NCBI GenBank assembly: GCA_017656425.1
Contig: JACDNV010000002.1
Location: forward strand, 244,170-308,169
Direction: 5' to 3'
Length of the DNA stretch: 64,000 nt
Source: Candidatus Neomarinimicrobiota bacterium
GTDB taxonomy: Bacteria; Fidelibacterota; UBA2242; B5-G15
Positions 1 to 9,896 of the stretch are shown here, piece after piece. Below the pieces are notes generated by a model. That model was not told the DNA's origin. It saw nothing but the letters and a program-made list of their open reading frames with translations, and made no database searches. A program made the position numbers and the translations under genes. Every line of letters begins with the position of its first letter. Position 1 is the stretch's first letter.

Positions 1-368
1 TTATCTGTTTTTATTATTTCTAAAATCTTATCTATTTTCCCATTATCTAAGTCTAATCTCAGTTGAGATAGGTAGCTGAGTTTGTTATTTGGAAATCTTA
101 CACCATACAGACAATTTTTTAAAGTGCTTTTGTTCAAGTTTATAAATGCGTTGGTTTCTTTTATCTTTTTTACCGTTTCCCAGCAGACCCTTGCTTTCGA
201 TTGAGGGGTCAAAATGCAAAATATTAGTTCAAATAAAATTTCATATTTATCAAATCTATCCCAGATATTTTTAAATTCCAGCAGACGGTTATCTATTTGT
301 AGTTTTAGCTTTTTGTATAATTTTTGAAGAGTATCGAATTCACCCACATTATACTCAAAGTTTAACAT
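1..368 (-). CDS. ogg: N-glycosylase/DNA lyase, Ogg2 type (partial, C-terminus beyond window)
   Basis: Reading the minus strand from an ATG at 368 gives an open frame of 122 codons that runs off the left edge. It resembles the N-terminal half of the archaeal/Thermotoga-type 8-oxoguanine DNA glycosylase Ogg2 (HhH-GPD superfamily), with the characteristic CILTPQSKARVCW stretch around residues 51-63 and a VRFPNNKLSYL segment around residue 91. The family excises oxidised guanine and nicks the backbone at the abasic site. The catalytic Lys/Asp of the HhH-GPD region would lie outside the window, so activity cannot be judged. No convincing Shine-Dalgarno site precedes the ATG. The identification rests on remembered family motifs. 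Confidence 0.72.
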   Translation of the reverse strand, partial: MLNFEYNVGEFDTLQKLYKKLKLQIDNRLLEFKNIWDRFDKYEILFELIFCILTPQSKARVCWETVKKIKETNAFINLNKSTLKNCLYGVRFPNNKLSYLSQLRLDLDNGKIDKILEIIKTD

Positions 369-711
369 TAATATTATGAATAAATCACTGATTTATAAAC
401 TTAAAACTGAGCAATCTAAAAATTTATTACTCATTAATCCGAGGATATGATTTAGTTTAAATATTCTCTCAGTATATAATCCCGTGAAGTAAATAGGGGG
501 CTTAAAAATCAAAATGGATATTTCATGTCCTCAAGCTTGACATATGTTTAAATTAGAAATGTTGTAAATGTTGTGTTACTGTAAACCTATACTGGTTTGG
601 ATCAGTTTTGAAAATCTGATGCAATATAATATTATGTACTTTTTATTTTAATTTTTATATTAGCCTATAAAATGAAATCTATGAGTGCTAATATGGAGGA
701 GATGAATAAAA
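369..711. other. Intergenic region between ogg and the small membrane protein gene
   Basis: About 340 bases with no supportable gene. A TATAAT box lies at 625-630 and a TTGACA at 537-542, but neither has a properly spaced partner. The ribosome binding site of the next gene (GGAGGAG) is at 694-700. I see no RNA gene or repeat here. Confidence 0.5.
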
Positions 712-1035
712 ATGAATAGTCGTATAACAATTGGTATAATATTAATAGCGATTGGAATTGTTTTTCTAATTGGAAATTTTGATATTTTTGATTTTGAGAA
801 TATATGGCCAGTTGTGATGACTATCCCGGGTTTTGTTTTATTATATCTTACATTTATGAAAAAAGAAAAAGGTTTTGCTGTACCGGGAACAATACTAACA
901 GTTCTGGGAATATATTTTCTTTACGAATCCTACAATAACTGGAATACTATTGATGAGCTGTGGCCTATCTTTATAATAACACCTGGTCTTGGATTTATAG
1001 TTATGCATTTTGTGGAAAAGATGAAGAAGGATTAA
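712..1035 (+). CDS. Small membrane protein, LiaI/LiaF-like (DUF5668-type) transmembrane region
   Basis: A 107-residue, almost entirely hydrophobic protein with about four predicted membrane segments arranged as two similar hairpins: an N-terminal GIILIAIGIVFLIGN and a second pair around residues 55-98. The IAIGIVFLIGN and WPVVMTIPG patterns recall the LiaI-LiaF-like transmembrane family, found in envelope-stress regulators and as stand-alone small proteins. The start is supported by GGAGGAG 12 bases upstream. Its stop codon overlaps the stop of the convergent response regulator gene by four bases. No catalytic residues are visible, so the role is unknown beyond membrane location. Confidence 0.65.
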   Translation: MNSRITIGIILIAIGIVFLIGNFDIFDFENIWPVVMTIPGFVLLYLTFMKKEKGFAVPGTILTVLGIYFLYESYNNWNTIDELWPIFIITPGLGFIVMHFVEKMKKD

Positions 1036-2375
1036 ACTTCTATGCCAAGCTCATCGATTTTTCTATATAGCGATGAAAGTCCGATTCCTAAAATTTTTGA
1101 TGCTTTCACTTTATCATTTCCTGTTCTTCTCATGATAGCAAGTATATGTTGTCTTTCAAATTGTCTTACAGCGGATTTAAGCTCATCAGGATAGCCTTCA
1201 TGTACCTGACTTGCTGTATGTGGTGGTAAATCTTTCAGTGTAATATAGTCACCTTCACATAAAAGAACTGCGCGTTCTATCATATTTTCCAATTCTCTTA
1301 CCTCACCTTTGTAATTATAGTTCATCAGAACTTTCATTGTTTCGTTATCAACTCCACGTACTTTTCTTTTTAATTCATGGTTGTATTTTCTGATGAAGTG
1401 TTCAATTAGAAGAGGTATGTCCTCTCTTCTTTCGTTCAGTGAAGGAAGATGTATTTCTATAATATTTAATCTATAGTAGAGGTCTTCCCTGAAATTTCCT
1501 TCTTCAATTTCTTTCTTGAGATCCTTGTTGGTTGCAGATAAAACTCTTACATCTACTTTTAATGTTGTATTACTTCCTAGAGGTTTTATTTCCTTTGATT
1601 CAATAGCTCTTAGAAGCTTTACCTGTATATGAATGGGTATTTCTCCAACCTCATCAAGAAAAAGAGTTCCGCCATTAGCAGCACGAAAAACCCCGTCTTT
1701 ATCCATAGTAGCACCGGTGAAGCTACCTTTTTTGAATCCAAACAGCTCGCTTTCAAAGAGATTTTCTGGTATAGCGCCACAATTAATCGGAATAAAAGGT
1801 GCATTCGCTCTCGGACTTGCTTGGTGAATAGCTCTGGCAACCAGTTCTTTCCCGGTTCCACTTTTTCCTGTTATCAATATGTTTGAGTTTGAATTTGCTA
1901 CTTTTTTTATAAGTTGAAATACATTTTGAATTGCGGGACTTTTTCCAATTATTATGTTTTCATTGAATTTAGAATGAATTTCCTTTCTTAGATATTGTAC
2001 TTCAAGATTAAGTTGCTGATATTGCTTTATCCTTTTTACTCTCATAATGACTTCATCGAAGTCCACCGGTTTAATGAGATAATCGACAGCACCGCGTCTT
2101 AGAGCTTCTATTGCAGTTTCTACAGTTGCGTAGGCAGTGATTATTATTGTCAGAGTTTTGGGGCTTATTCTATTGGTTGTTTCTAAAACTTCCATTCCAT
2201 TTTTCTTTGGCATTTTAATATCCACGATCAATATATCGAAATTTTCTTTTTCGATAAGTTTTATTGCCTCTTCTCCATCTGCTGCTGTATTACATTCAAA
2301 TCCTTCTTCAGAGAGTACAGTATACAATGAGTTCCTTAGCTCTCTTTCATCATCAGCTATAAGTATTCTTGTCAT
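1032..2375 (-). CDS. Sigma-54-dependent response regulator, NtrC/AtoC family
   Basis: A 447-residue three-domain regulator. Residues 1-120 are a receiver domain with the acidic DDE near the N-terminus, phospho-acceptor Asp52 (LIVDIKMP) and the KPVD lysine. The centre is an AAA+ sigma-54 activation domain with Walker A GKSGTGKE, the sigma-54-contacting loop as GSFTGA and Walker [10 protein letters not shown]. The last 40 residues are a Fis-type helix-turn-helix ([19 protein letters not shown]). It should remodel RNA polymerase-sigma54 at distant enhancers once phosphorylated. It is encoded downstream of its partner kinase with a four-base overlap, so the two are co-translated. Target genes are not evident; I did not find a clear -24/-12 promoter in the window. 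Confidence 0.93.
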   Translation of the reverse strand: MTRILIADDERELRNSLYTVLSEEGFECNTAADGEEAIKLIEKENFDILIVDIKMPKKNGMEVLETTNRISPKTLTIIITAYATVETAIEALRRGAVDYLIKPVDFDEVIMRVKRIKQYQQLNLEVQYLRKEIHSKFNENIIIGKSPAIQNVFQLIKKVANSNSNILITGKSGTGKELVARAIHQASPRANAPFIPINCGAIPENLFESELFGFKKGSFTGATMDKDGVFRAANGGTLFLDEVGEIPIHIQVKLLRAIESKEIKPLGSNTTLKVDVRVLSATNKDLKKEIEEGNFREDLYYRLNIIEIHLPSLNERREDIPLLIEHFIRKYNHELKRKVRGVDNETMKVLMNYNYKGEVRELENMIERAVLLCEGDYITLKDLPPHTASQVHEGYPDELKSAVRQFERQHILAIMRRTGNDKVKASKILGIGLSSLYRKIDELGIEV

Positions 2376-3625
2376 TTAATTACCTCACTTTTATCTATTG
2401 GGATATTTATAGTAAACTTTGTGCCTTCACCAGGAGTGCTTTCTACCTTTATATTTCCACCTATACTAGAAATTATACCGTGACTCACAGAGAGACCCAA
2501 TCCAGTGCCGTAGCCGACATCCTTTGTTGTAAAGAACGGTTCAAATATTCTATCAATTATATCAGGATTTATACCTTCACCATCATCAATAATTTCTATT
2601 GAGACATAGCTGTCATTTGCATAAGTGTTTACATGGATATTTCCACTTTCTTTGTCTTTACACGCATCAATAGAATTTAGAAGCATATTCATAACAACCT
2701 GGTGTATCTGATCAGGGACAAGATAAATCAGAGGAACATCCGGGTTTAGATTTATATGAAAATTTATTTTTTCACATCTAACGTCATATTTTAAAAGACC
2801 GACGGCAGAGCTTATTATTTCATTAATCTGAACTTTTGTTTTTTCTCCAGTTGTTGGTCTTGAAAAATCAACGAGCTCTTTTACTATTCTGTTTATTCTA
2901 TTTATGTTTTCTCTAATCTTCTTTAGGCTTTCCTGTATGAAGTTATCAGTGGTTTTTCTTTGTATAAGCTGAACAAGTGACTGAATTGATGATAAAGGAT
3001 TGCTAACCTCATGTGCAACCCCAGCGGCAAGATGGCCAAGAGTTGCAAGTTTTTCTGACTGCATTAGTTTGCCTTCAACAGCAGATATTTCCAGTAAGTC
3101 CCTTATTATTATAATTCTTTCTGAGATTTTTTTCATACTCTTATTAAGAAATATATCAGTTAGTTCCATTCTTCTCATTTTTCCGTTTTTCAATTGCATA
3201 TCTGTTTCACATATTTTTATGCCAGATGGATTTATGGTACAAATTTCTGCGATTACACTACTTGCTTTCCCAGGAAAAAGTATTGAAATATCTTTATTGA
3301 TAATTTCACTCTTTTTCCATCCGAATATTTCTTCAGCCTTTTTATTCCAGAATTTTATATTGTTTTTTTCATTCACCAGTAAAACTCCACATGTAAGGTT
3401 ATCAGCAAGCTGTTCAAATAATTTCATATTATGCAAATTTTTTTGTGGTAGCCTCTTAAAAATGGTCATTATAAAATATAGAAGAGCAGATATCTGGAAT
3501 AGAATCCCTAGTATTAAAAATGTTGGCTCGCTAATTTTTACTTGAAAGAAGTATAGTAATTCTATGGATAAGCCTGAAACAAATAGAACGGTAAAAATTA
3601 TAATGAACGTTTCTTTGACTTTCAT
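2372..3625 (-). CDS. Membrane sensor histidine kinase with PAS domain
   Basis: A 417-residue kinase: two membrane segments (about 8-27 and 33-55) joined by a very short loop, a PAS domain (about 65-185, NLTCGVLLVNEKNNIKFWN), a HisKA H-box with phospho-acceptor His (GVAHEVSNPLSS) and a HATPase_c domain (N-box NMLLNSIDAC, G1 DDGEGI, G2 GTGLGLSVSHGI). The almost absent periplasmic loop suggests sensing within the membrane or through the cytoplasmic PAS domain. It is divergent from uppS, and its stop overlaps the start of the NtrC-type regulator, so they form one two-component operon. It resembles NtrB/AtoS-type kinases that partner sigma-54 activators. Confidence 0.92.
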   Translation of the reverse strand: MKVKETFIIIFTVLFVSGLSIELLYFFQVKISEPTFLILGILFQISALLYFIMTIFKRLPQKNLHNMKLFEQLADNLTCGVLLVNEKNNIKFWNKKAEEIFGWKKSEIINKDISILFPGKASSVIAEICTINPSGIKICETDMQLKNGKMRRMELTDIFLNKSMKKISERIIIIRDLLEISAVEGKLMQSEKLATLGHLAAGVAHEVSNPLSSIQSLVQLIQRKTTDNFIQESLKKIRENINRINRIVKELVDFSRPTTGEKTKVQINEIISSAVGLLKYDVRCEKINFHINLNPDVPLIYLVPDQIHQVVMNMLLNSIDACKDKESGNIHVNTYANDSYVSIEIIDDGEGINPDIIDRIFEPFFTTKDVGYGTGLGLSVSHGIISSIGGNIKVESTPGEGTKFTINIPIDKSEVIK

Positions 3626-3747
3626 ATTACCGCCTAAATTTATTTATTTTTATCATTTTTAAAAATTAAGAAAGCTTAATTTCAACCAGCTTTTTCAGAA
3701 ATGAGATTTCATTGTTTATTGAAAGAGGTATTATAAATTTATTTCCA

Positions 3748-3774
3748 TTGACTTTATAGAGTATTGAATTTAAT
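3748..3774 (+). promoter_or_regulatory. Candidate promoter for the uppS-bamA envelope run
   Basis: TTGACT at 3748-3753 is followed by TTTAAT at 3769-3774 with a 15-base spacer (or TAATTT at 3771 with 17). Transcription would begin only a few bases before the uppS start. The -10 match and spacing are imperfect, so this is a weak candidate. Confidence 0.25.
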
Positions 3775-3790
3775 TTCACAGGGCATTTAG

Positions 3791-4564
3791 GTGATTATGA
3801 GCGAGAAGGAAGAATTAGAAAAACTACGAAAAGAAGTACTTGAGCGAGGCGATCTTCCGCGCCATATTGCTATAATAATGGATGGTAATGGAAGATGGGC
3901 GAAGGAAAGGGGCTTGCCAAGAATAGCCGGGCACAATGAAGGGATAAATTCTGTTCGAGAGGTAACCAGAGAATGTGGACAAATTGGTATTGAAGTCTTA
4001 ACTTTATATACTTTTTCAGTTGAAAATTGGGCAAGACCAAAAAGTGAGGTAAATGCTCTTATGAATCTATTATTGAGAACTATTCAGAATGAGATTGGTG
4101 AGTTGATGGAAAACAATGTTAAACTGGTGACTATAGGGCACTTAGAGGATTTACCTGAAAAACCGAAGCAGGGTTTGCTTGAGGCAATAGAAAAAACCAG
4201 CAATAATACAGGTTTGATTTTAAATCTTGCAATATCCTATGGTGGAAGGCTTGAGATAATCGATGCGGTAAAGCAGATTGCAAAAATGGTTAAAGACGGA
4301 AGGTTGGAACCAGAAGATATTAATGATAACATTTTCTCTCAATATTTGTATACAAGAGACTTGCCTGACCCTGATTTGCTAATTCGGACAAGTGGTGAGT
4401 CAAGGGTCAGTAATTTCCTATTATGGCAAATTGCCTATACGGAGCTATACATAACGCCGGTCTACTGGCCAGCTTTTAGAAGGAAGGAGCTTTTAACTGC
4501 TATTCTTGATTTTCAGAAAAGGGAAAGAAGGTTTGGTAAAATAAGTGAACAACTAAGGCCGTAA
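3791..4564 (+). CDS. uppS: Undecaprenyl diphosphate synthase
   Basis: A 257-residue cis-prenyltransferase that extends farnesyl diphosphate with isopentenyl diphosphate to the C55 lipid carrier for peptidoglycan and O-polysaccharide. Visible hallmarks are IIMDGNGRWA with the catalytic Asp, the RIAGHNEG segment, YTFSVENWARP, and the C-terminal LLIRTSGESRVSNFLLWQ with substrate-binding arginines. Length is typical. I keep the GTG start at 3791 because AGGG at 3780-3783 is spaced seven bases from it; an ATG six bases later is the alternative. The gene heads the envelope run, and its stop TAA directly abuts the bamA ATG. The isoprenoid genes dxr and ispG lie in the same window. Confidence 0.96.
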   Translation: MIMSEKEELEKLRKEVLERGDLPRHIAIIMDGNGRWAKERGLPRIAGHNEGINSVREVTRECGQIGIEVLTLYTFSVENWARPKSEVNALMNLLLRTIQNEIGELMENNVKLVTIGHLEDLPEKPKQGLLEAIEKTSNNTGLILNLAISYGGRLEIIDAVKQIAKMVKDGRLEPEDINDNIFSQYLYTRDLPDPDLLIRTSGESRVSNFLLWQIAYTELYITPVYWPAFRRKELLTAILDFQKRERRFGKISEQLRP

Positions 4565-6910
4565 ATGAAAAGAATTATTTTTGTTATTATTTCAATTTTT
4601 ATTATGTATGCATTTCCACAGGAGAAAGCTAAAATTTTAGGTATTACTGTTAAAGGTAACAAAACCATTAAGGAGGAAAGTATAAAACTTCAATCAGGAT
4701 TATTTGAGGGGAAAAGTATTGGAATTGAGGGTATCCAGAATGCAATAAAGCGATTATGGAATTTAAAGTTATTCTCTGATATTAAAATTTATCTTGATAA
4801 AGCGACAAGTGATGGGGTTTTTCTAATAATAGAGGTTAAAGAATATCCAAGGCTTGGTAATGTAAGTATTACAGGAAATAAAAAAATAAGCAAAAATAAG
4901 ATAAAGGATCAAATAAAACTGATTAAGGGACAGGTATTATCAAATAGTAGAATTTTTTCAGTAAGAAAGAAAATTATTGATCTGTATAAAGAGGAAGGGT
5001 TTTTGAACGCTAAAGTTGAAATTGAGACTAAAAAGACTGCCGATGAAAATGTTGTGGATCTGGTGGTCAGGATAAGAGAAAACAAAAAAGTAAGAATTGG
5101 TGATATAGTATTTACAGGAAATAAAGCTTTTTCCGATTCACGATTAAGAAGGGTGATGAAAGAGACCCACAAAAGGAATCTTTTTCTATTAAGAATTGGT
5201 GAGTTTAAGAAAGATAAGTATGAAGAGGATAAGGAAAATGTTTTAAAATTTTACAGAAATCATGGGTATAGAGATGTTGAAATATTATATGATACAATTA
5301 AGTATGCTAAAAATGGAAAGAGGATGATCATAGAAATAGGGATATATGAAGGTCCTCAGTATAAATACAGAAATTTTGAATTCGTTGGAAATAGACTTTA
5401 TTCGGACAGCGAGCTAATGAGAGTTTTAAATTTAAAGCGAGGTGATGTTTATAATGAAGAAGAATTTCAACGGGCAATTTATGAGAGACTGAACGGTCTA
5501 TATATGGATCAGGGTTATCTATTTTTTCAGGTAGATCCCAAATTAATACCTGTTGATGATGATAGCCTCGATGTAAATATATTCATAACAGAAAATAAAA
5601 TTGTTAAGGTTAATAAGATAAATATATATGGTAATGATAAAACCCATGAGAATGTTATAAGAAGGGAGCTTTTTATTTATCCCGGTGACATTTTTAGGAG
5701 AGATGTCTTAATACGAAGCCAGCGAAATATATTCTTACTTAATTATTTTAGTAATGTTGAGCCAAATATAATACCAGTAGATGAAGATAAGGTTGATCTG
5801 GAAATCAAGGTTGAGGAAAAATCATCTGATAGAGCAAATCTTTCTTTTAGTTATAGTGAACTTTACGGTTTGGTTGGTGGAGGTGGATTAGAGTTTACAA
5901 ATTTTCGAGGTAGAGGACAAAGATTATCTTTAATGTATCAACGGGGAACGGGATATTCTTTTTATACAGGTACAGCTCCAGGATATGAGTCTTTTAGCAT
6001 CAGTTTTACTGAGCCCTATGTTTTTGGGACACCGAATCTTTTCGGATTTTCTATATTTTATTATCAAAGAGGTGGAGGTGCTTACTATTATCCTTTTGAT
6101 CTTGATCAACAGGGATTTTCTTTGAGATGGGGAAGGAGATTCAGATGGCCCGATAGATATTTCAGAGGGACATGGATTCTCAATGTAAGTAAGAAAAAAT
6201 ATAAAAATGTATCTCAATCATACATAGAGAGAGTACTATATGGTGAAGACAATCCCAGAGGAGTTAGCATTACTCAAATTATTAGAAGGGATAGCAGGGA
6301 TAAGCCAGAGTTTCCGACAACAGGTTCCGTTCTGGAGGTTGTAAATACACTCTCTGGTGGTGTACTAGGTGGAAATGAGGAATTTCATAAGCATCAATTT
6401 TCCATAGAGTTTTATACTCCGACTTTCTGGAAACTAGTATTATTTAATCACTTGGAATTTGGTATAATAAAAAGGCTGCATAAGGAGTCTTTTTTGCCAC
6501 CAGATGAAAGGTTTTATTTGGGTGGCTCTGGTATCTACTATGGTATAGCCCTGCGTGGTTATGATGATTTATCAATTGGTCCTCGGCAGAGTTGGGGGGC
6601 GGTTAGTCCATATGGTGGTGAGACATATCTTAAATATACTTTTGAATATAGGATGGGATTGTCAGAGAATCCAACTATATATTTGTTGACGTTTTTTGAA
6701 GCTGGAAATACGTGGAAAAGTCTCTCTGTTACGGATCCTTTTGATTTGAAAAGGTCACTGGGTGTGGGAGTGAGATTTTTTATGCCAGCCATTGGAATGA
6801 TTGGATTTGATTTTGGATATGGATTTGATGATGTAGACGAGCCTGGTACTGAAGGATGGGGTAAGCCAGAGGGCTGGAAGACACATTTTATATTTGGGAT
6901 GCCATTTTAA
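4565..6910 (+). CDS. bamA: Outer membrane protein assembly factor BamA (Omp85)
   Basis: A 781-residue Omp85 protein. A signal peptide (about residues 1-19, ending MYAFPQ) is followed by five POTRA-like repeats (about 23-420), recognisable by repeated I-x-GN motifs (VKGNKTI, ITGNKKIS, FTGNKAF, FVGNRLYS, IYGNDKTHE). A 16-strand barrel follows, with the conserved lid-loop signature ALRGYDD near residue 662 and a C-terminal aromatic residue (FIFGMPF). It folds and inserts outer-membrane beta-barrels. It starts on the base after the uppS stop and is followed by skp and the lpx genes, the usual order in diderms of the Bacteroidota/Proteobacteria kind. Confidence 0.96.
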   Translation: MKRIIFVIISIFIMYAFPQEKAKILGITVKGNKTIKEESIKLQSGLFEGKSIGIEGIQNAIKRLWNLKLFSDIKIYLDKATSDGVFLIIEVKEYPRLGNVSITGNKKISKNKIKDQIKLIKGQVLSNSRIFSVRKKIIDLYKEEGFLNAKVEIETKKTADENVVDLVVRIRENKKVRIGDIVFTGNKAFSDSRLRRVMKETHKRNLFLLRIGEFKKDKYEEDKENVLKFYRNHGYRDVEILYDTIKYAKNGKRMIIEIGIYEGPQYKYRNFEFVGNRLYSDSELMRVLNLKRGDVYNEEEFQRAIYERLNGLYMDQGYLFFQVDPKLIPVDDDSLDVNIFITENKIVKVNKINIYGNDKTHENVIRRELFIYPGDIFRRDVLIRSQRNIFLLNYFSNVEPNIIPVDEDKVDLEIKVEEKSSDRANLSFSYSELYGLVGGGGLEFTNFRGRGQRLSLMYQRGTGYSFYTGTAPGYESFSISFTEPYVFGTPNLFGFSIFYYQRGGGAYYYPFDLDQQGFSLRWGRRFRWPDRYFRGTWILNVSKKKYKNVSQSYIERVLYGEDNPRGVSITQIIRRDSRDKPEFPTTGSVLEVVNTLSGGVLGGNEEFHKHQFSIEFYTPTFWKLVLFNHLEFGIIKRLHKESFLPPDERFYLGGSGIYYGIALRGYDDLSIGPRQSWGAVSPYGGETYLKYTFEYRMGLSENPTIYLLTFFEAGNTWKSLSVTDPFDLKRSLGVGVRFFMPAIGMIGFDFGYGFDDVDEPGTEGWGKPEGWKTHFIFGMPF

Positions 6911-6940
6911 AGAATTAAAATTTATATGAGGAGGTTAAAA

Positions 6941-7465
6941 GTGAAAAGATTTGGATTATTTGCTATTATTGCTATTTGTCTGATAATTCTTGCCGGGAAT
7001 CTAAATGCCCAGTTAAAAATAGGTTATGTTAATTCAGAAGTGATTTTAAAAGAGTATGATGAGGCAAGAGAGGCACAGGCAAAGCTTGATATGGAAGCTA
7101 AGAAGATTCAGGATGAATATCAGAGAATGCTTGCAAAACTTGATAGCTTACAGAGAGAATATGAAAGGCAAAGACTGATAATGAGTGAGGCGCGAAGGAC
7201 TGAGAAAGAAAATGAAATCGCATCTCTTCAGAGAGAAATACAGGAATATCAAATTAAAAAGCTCGGACCTGATGGTGAAATTTATAAAAAGCAGGCAGAG
7301 TATGTCGGTCCTGTGCTTGAAAAGATAAGGAAGGTTATTCAAAAAATCGGTGAAGAGGGAAAATATGATTATATTTTTGATTCGGTAGCTGGGAATATTT
7401 TATTTGCAGATCCTGCTCATGATTTAACTGATCAAGTGTTATATGAATTGAAAAGAATGCAATAG
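6941..7465 (+). CDS. skp: Periplasmic chaperone Skp/OmpH
   Basis: A 174-residue OmpH-family protein: signal peptide (KRFGLFAIIAICLIILAG, cleavage after NLNA), an N-terminal LKIGYVNSEVILKEY strand-helix and a long charged coiled coil (about 40-120), the tentacle of Skp-type chaperones that hold unfolded barrels for BamA. The start is a GTG at 6941. A strong GAGGAGG at 6928-6934 lies six bases before it and falls inside the reading frame of an upstream ATG (6926), which is therefore not the start. It sits 30 bases after bamA and five before lpxD. Confidence 0.9.
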   Translation: MKRFGLFAIIAICLIILAGNLNAQLKIGYVNSEVILKEYDEAREAQAKLDMEAKKIQDEYQRMLAKLDSLQREYERQRLIMSEARRTEKENEIASLQREIQEYQIKKLGPDGEIYKKQAEYVGPVLEKIRKVIQKIGEEGKYDYIFDSVAGNILFADPAHDLTDQVLYELKRMQ

Positions 7466-7470
7466 ATAGT

Positions 7471-8502
7471 ATGAAATTTACATTGGCACAGATTACTGAG
7501 CTTATTAAAGGCAAGCTCGAAGGAGATGAAAATATTGTAATTACAGATGTGGCGGAGATTCAAAACGCTATAGATGGTCAAATAAGCTTTTTACACAATC
7601 CTAAGTATTATAAATACATTGGTGTGACAAAAGCGAGTGCGGTAATTGTCCCCAATAATTTTAAAGGAAGTTATAAGAACCTGATATATGTTGATAATCC
7701 AAACTATGCTTTTTCTCTTTTGATAAAAAAGTTTCGTCCTGAGCCGTCTTTGCCAGAGCCAGATGTGGATAAAACTGCAATTATTAGCAATAAGGCTAGT
7801 GTTTCTAATAAAGCTTATATAGGACCATATGTTGTCATTGAAGAGGATGCGATCATTGAAGATGGTGTGGTAGCTTATGGTCATTCCTACATAGGCAAAG
7901 GGGTATCAATAGGTGCGAATACAGTTATCTATCCAAATGTGACTATTTATAGAAATTGCCATATTGGAAGAAATGTGATGATACACTCGGGAACTGTAAT
8001 AGGTAGTGATGGCTTTGGTTTTACTCAGGTAGGTGGAAGAGTGGAAAAAATCCCTCAGGCTGGTGGGGTGATCATAGAGGATGATGTAGAAATAGGTGCA
8101 AATTGTACTATTGATAGGGCTACTATAGGCAATACTGTCGTAGGAATGGGTACAAAGTTAGATAATTTGATTCAGATAGGTCACAATGTTAAGATTGGCA
8201 AATTTTGTCTTTTTGCTGCGCAGACAGGAATTGCAGGTAGTACAACAATTGAAGACGGAGTGCTATGTGGTGGGCAGGTCGGTATATCTGGCCATCTTCA
8301 CATTGGAAAGGGTGCAAAAATAGCTGCTCAATCAGGTGTTTCGAAGGATATACCACCTGGAGCTACTGTATTTGGATATCCAGCGAGAAATGCAATGAAA
8401 GTAAATAGAGAACTAGCTTATATCAGTTCTCTACCAAATTTGTTTAAAAAAGTTAAAGAAATAGAGGAAAAACTGAAAAAGGGAACTGAAAATGAGAAGT
8501 AA
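7471..8502 (+). CDS. lpxD: UDP-3-O-acylglucosamine N-acyltransferase LpxD
   Basis: A 343-residue trimeric left-handed beta-helix acyltransferase for the third step of lipid A synthesis. An N-terminal uridine-binding domain (1-100) is followed by hexapeptide repeats. The catalytic-His segment LIQIGHNVKIG and the downstream GISGHLHIGKGAKIAAQSGV are present. It begins five bases after the skp stop and overlaps lpxC by 11 bases, which implies translational coupling. Family length is typical; nothing is odd. Confidence 0.95.
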   Translation: MKFTLAQITELIKGKLEGDENIVITDVAEIQNAIDGQISFLHNPKYYKYIGVTKASAVIVPNNFKGSYKNLIYVDNPNYAFSLLIKKFRPEPSLPEPDVDKTAIISNKASVSNKAYIGPYVVIEEDAIIEDGVVAYGHSYIGKGVSIGANTVIYPNVTIYRNCHIGRNVMIHSGTVIGSDGFGFTQVGGRVEKIPQAGGVIIEDDVEIGANCTIDRATIGNTVVGMGTKLDNLIQIGHNVKIGKFCLFAAQTGIAGSTTIEDGVLCGGQVGISGHLHIGKGAKIAAQSGVSKDIPPGATVFGYPARNAMKVNRELAYISSLPNLFKKVKEIEEKLKKGTENEK

Positions 8503-9886
8503 TCAGAGGACCATCAAGAATGAGGTAAGCGTATCTGGTATAGGATTACATACAGGAGTCGAAAGCACTATTACATTTAGACCCTCCCCTGTAAATACAG
8601 GAATAAAGTTTGTACGTACTGATGTTGATGGTTGTCCCGAAATACCAGCGGATATAGATCATGTTGTCGATATATCTCGCGGGACTACAATAGCGCAAAA
8701 TGGTTTTAAAGTTCATACAGTAGAGCATGTTCTGGCAGCTGTTGCAGGGCTTGAGATAGATAATGTATTAATTGAGTTGAATAATATAGAGCCTCCTGTC
8801 TGTGATGGAAGCGCCCTGGAATTTGTTAATGCTTTAAAAAAGGCTGAGATCGTTGAGCAGGATGAAAAGAGAGAGGTTTTAATAATTGATAAGATTATTA
8901 CATACACAGATCCAGAAAACAGAGTTGATATTCATGTATTACCAGCCGATGATTTTCGAATAACTTTTTTAATTGATTATAAATATATAGGGATAGGTAC
9001 TCAGTATTCAGCAATGTACTCTTTGAAGGATGAATTTGAAATAGATTATGCTGCGGCGAGGACTTTTTGCTTTTTAAGTGAAGTGATCTATTTAAAAGAA
9101 AGAGGTTTGATAAAGGGGGGTAGCCTCAATAACGCTTTAGTATTTGCAGATAAAGAATTAACACCTGAGGAAAAAAGAAAAATTAAAGATCTCTTTGGAC
9201 TTTCGGAGGATATTATAATAGGTCCTAACGGATTAATCGGCAGTTCTGATCTAAGGTACTATAACGAACCTGTACGACATAAAATTTTAGATTTAATAGG
9301 GGATCTTGCGCTTCTGGGAATGCCAATTAAAGGACATGTTATAGCAGCAAGAAGTGGCCACTCTCATAATGTCAATCTTGTTAAGAAAATAAAGAAAGAA
9401 TATGAGAAGCAACTGATTAAGCAGAAGTTTCAGAGGGAAGAGATAAAAGGTGCTCTATTCGATATTTCGACTATTGAGTCTGTTCTTCCGCACCGTTATC
9501 CTTTTCTATTAGTGGATAGGATAGTTGACCTTGTGCCAAGGGAACATGTCATAGCTATTAAAAATGTTACAGTTAATGAACCCTATTTTGTTGGTCATTT
9601 CCCCGTAAAGAAAATAATGCCCGGTGTACTGATTGTAGAGGCACTTGCACAGGCGGGAGCATTTCTACTTTTGAATACAATTGAAGATCATGATAAAAAA
9701 CTTGCTTATTTTGCGGCAATAGATAATGTAAGGTTTAAAAGACCTGTGATACCAGGTGATCAGCTCCGACTTGAAGTAAAGATGCTTAATTATAAATTAT
9801 CCACGTGTAAAATGCATGGACAGGCGTTTGTTGATGGAGAGCTGGCAGCTGAAGCAGTAATGATTGCCTCAATAGTAAATAGGTAA
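8492..9886 (+). CDS. lpxC-fabZ: Fused LpxC deacetylase - FabZ dehydratase
   Basis: A 464-residue fusion. Residues 1-about 305 are LpxC, the zinc deacetylase that commits to lipid A: zinc/catalytic motifs TVEHVLAAVAG, RHKILDLIGDLAL and ARSGHSHNVNL are intact. Residues about 318-464 are FabZ, the 3-hydroxyacyl-ACP dehydratase, with its catalytic His (PHRYPFLLVDR) and Glu (PGVLIVEALAQAG). The fusion ties the 3-hydroxyacyl pool to lipid A and is known from Bacteroidota and relatives, which supports an FCB-type affiliation. It overlaps lpxD by 11 bases and is followed ten bases later by lpxA, which uses the same 3-hydroxyacyl-ACP. Confidence 0.96.
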   Translation: MRSNQRTIKNEVSVSGIGLHTGVESTITFRPSPVNTGIKFVRTDVDGCPEIPADIDHVVDISRGTTIAQNGFKVHTVEHVLAAVAGLEIDNVLIELNNIEPPVCDGSALEFVNALKKAEIVEQDEKREVLIIDKIITYTDPENRVDIHVLPADDFRITFLIDYKYIGIGTQYSAMYSLKDEFEIDYAAARTFCFLSEVIYLKERGLIKGGSLNNALVFADKELTPEEKRKIKDLFGLSEDIIIGPNGLIGSSDLRYYNEPVRHKILDLIGDLALLGMPIKGHVIAARSGHSHNVNLVKKIKKEYEKQLIKQKFQREEIKGALFDISTIESVLPHRYPFLLVDRIVDLVPREHVIAIKNVTVNEPYFVGHFPVKKIMPGVLIVEALAQAGAFLLLNTIEDHDKKLAYFAAIDNVRFKRPVIPGDQLRLEVKMLNYKLSTCKMHGQAFVDGELAAEAVMIASIVNR

Positions 9887-9896
9887 AAGTACAATT

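Noticed and set aside
625-630. Promoter for the small membrane protein at 712
   Set aside because: TATAAT is a good -10 but there is no -35 at 16-18 bases upstream, and the leader would be long; not listed as a feature.
3000-3545. A 181-codon open frame antisense to the sensor kinase
   Set aside because: It is the shadow of a well-supported histidine kinase and has a composition typical of an antisense frame.
6926-6940. ATG at 6926 as skp start
   Set aside because: The strong GAGGAGG at 6928-6934 lies inside that frame and is correctly spaced only for GTG 6941.
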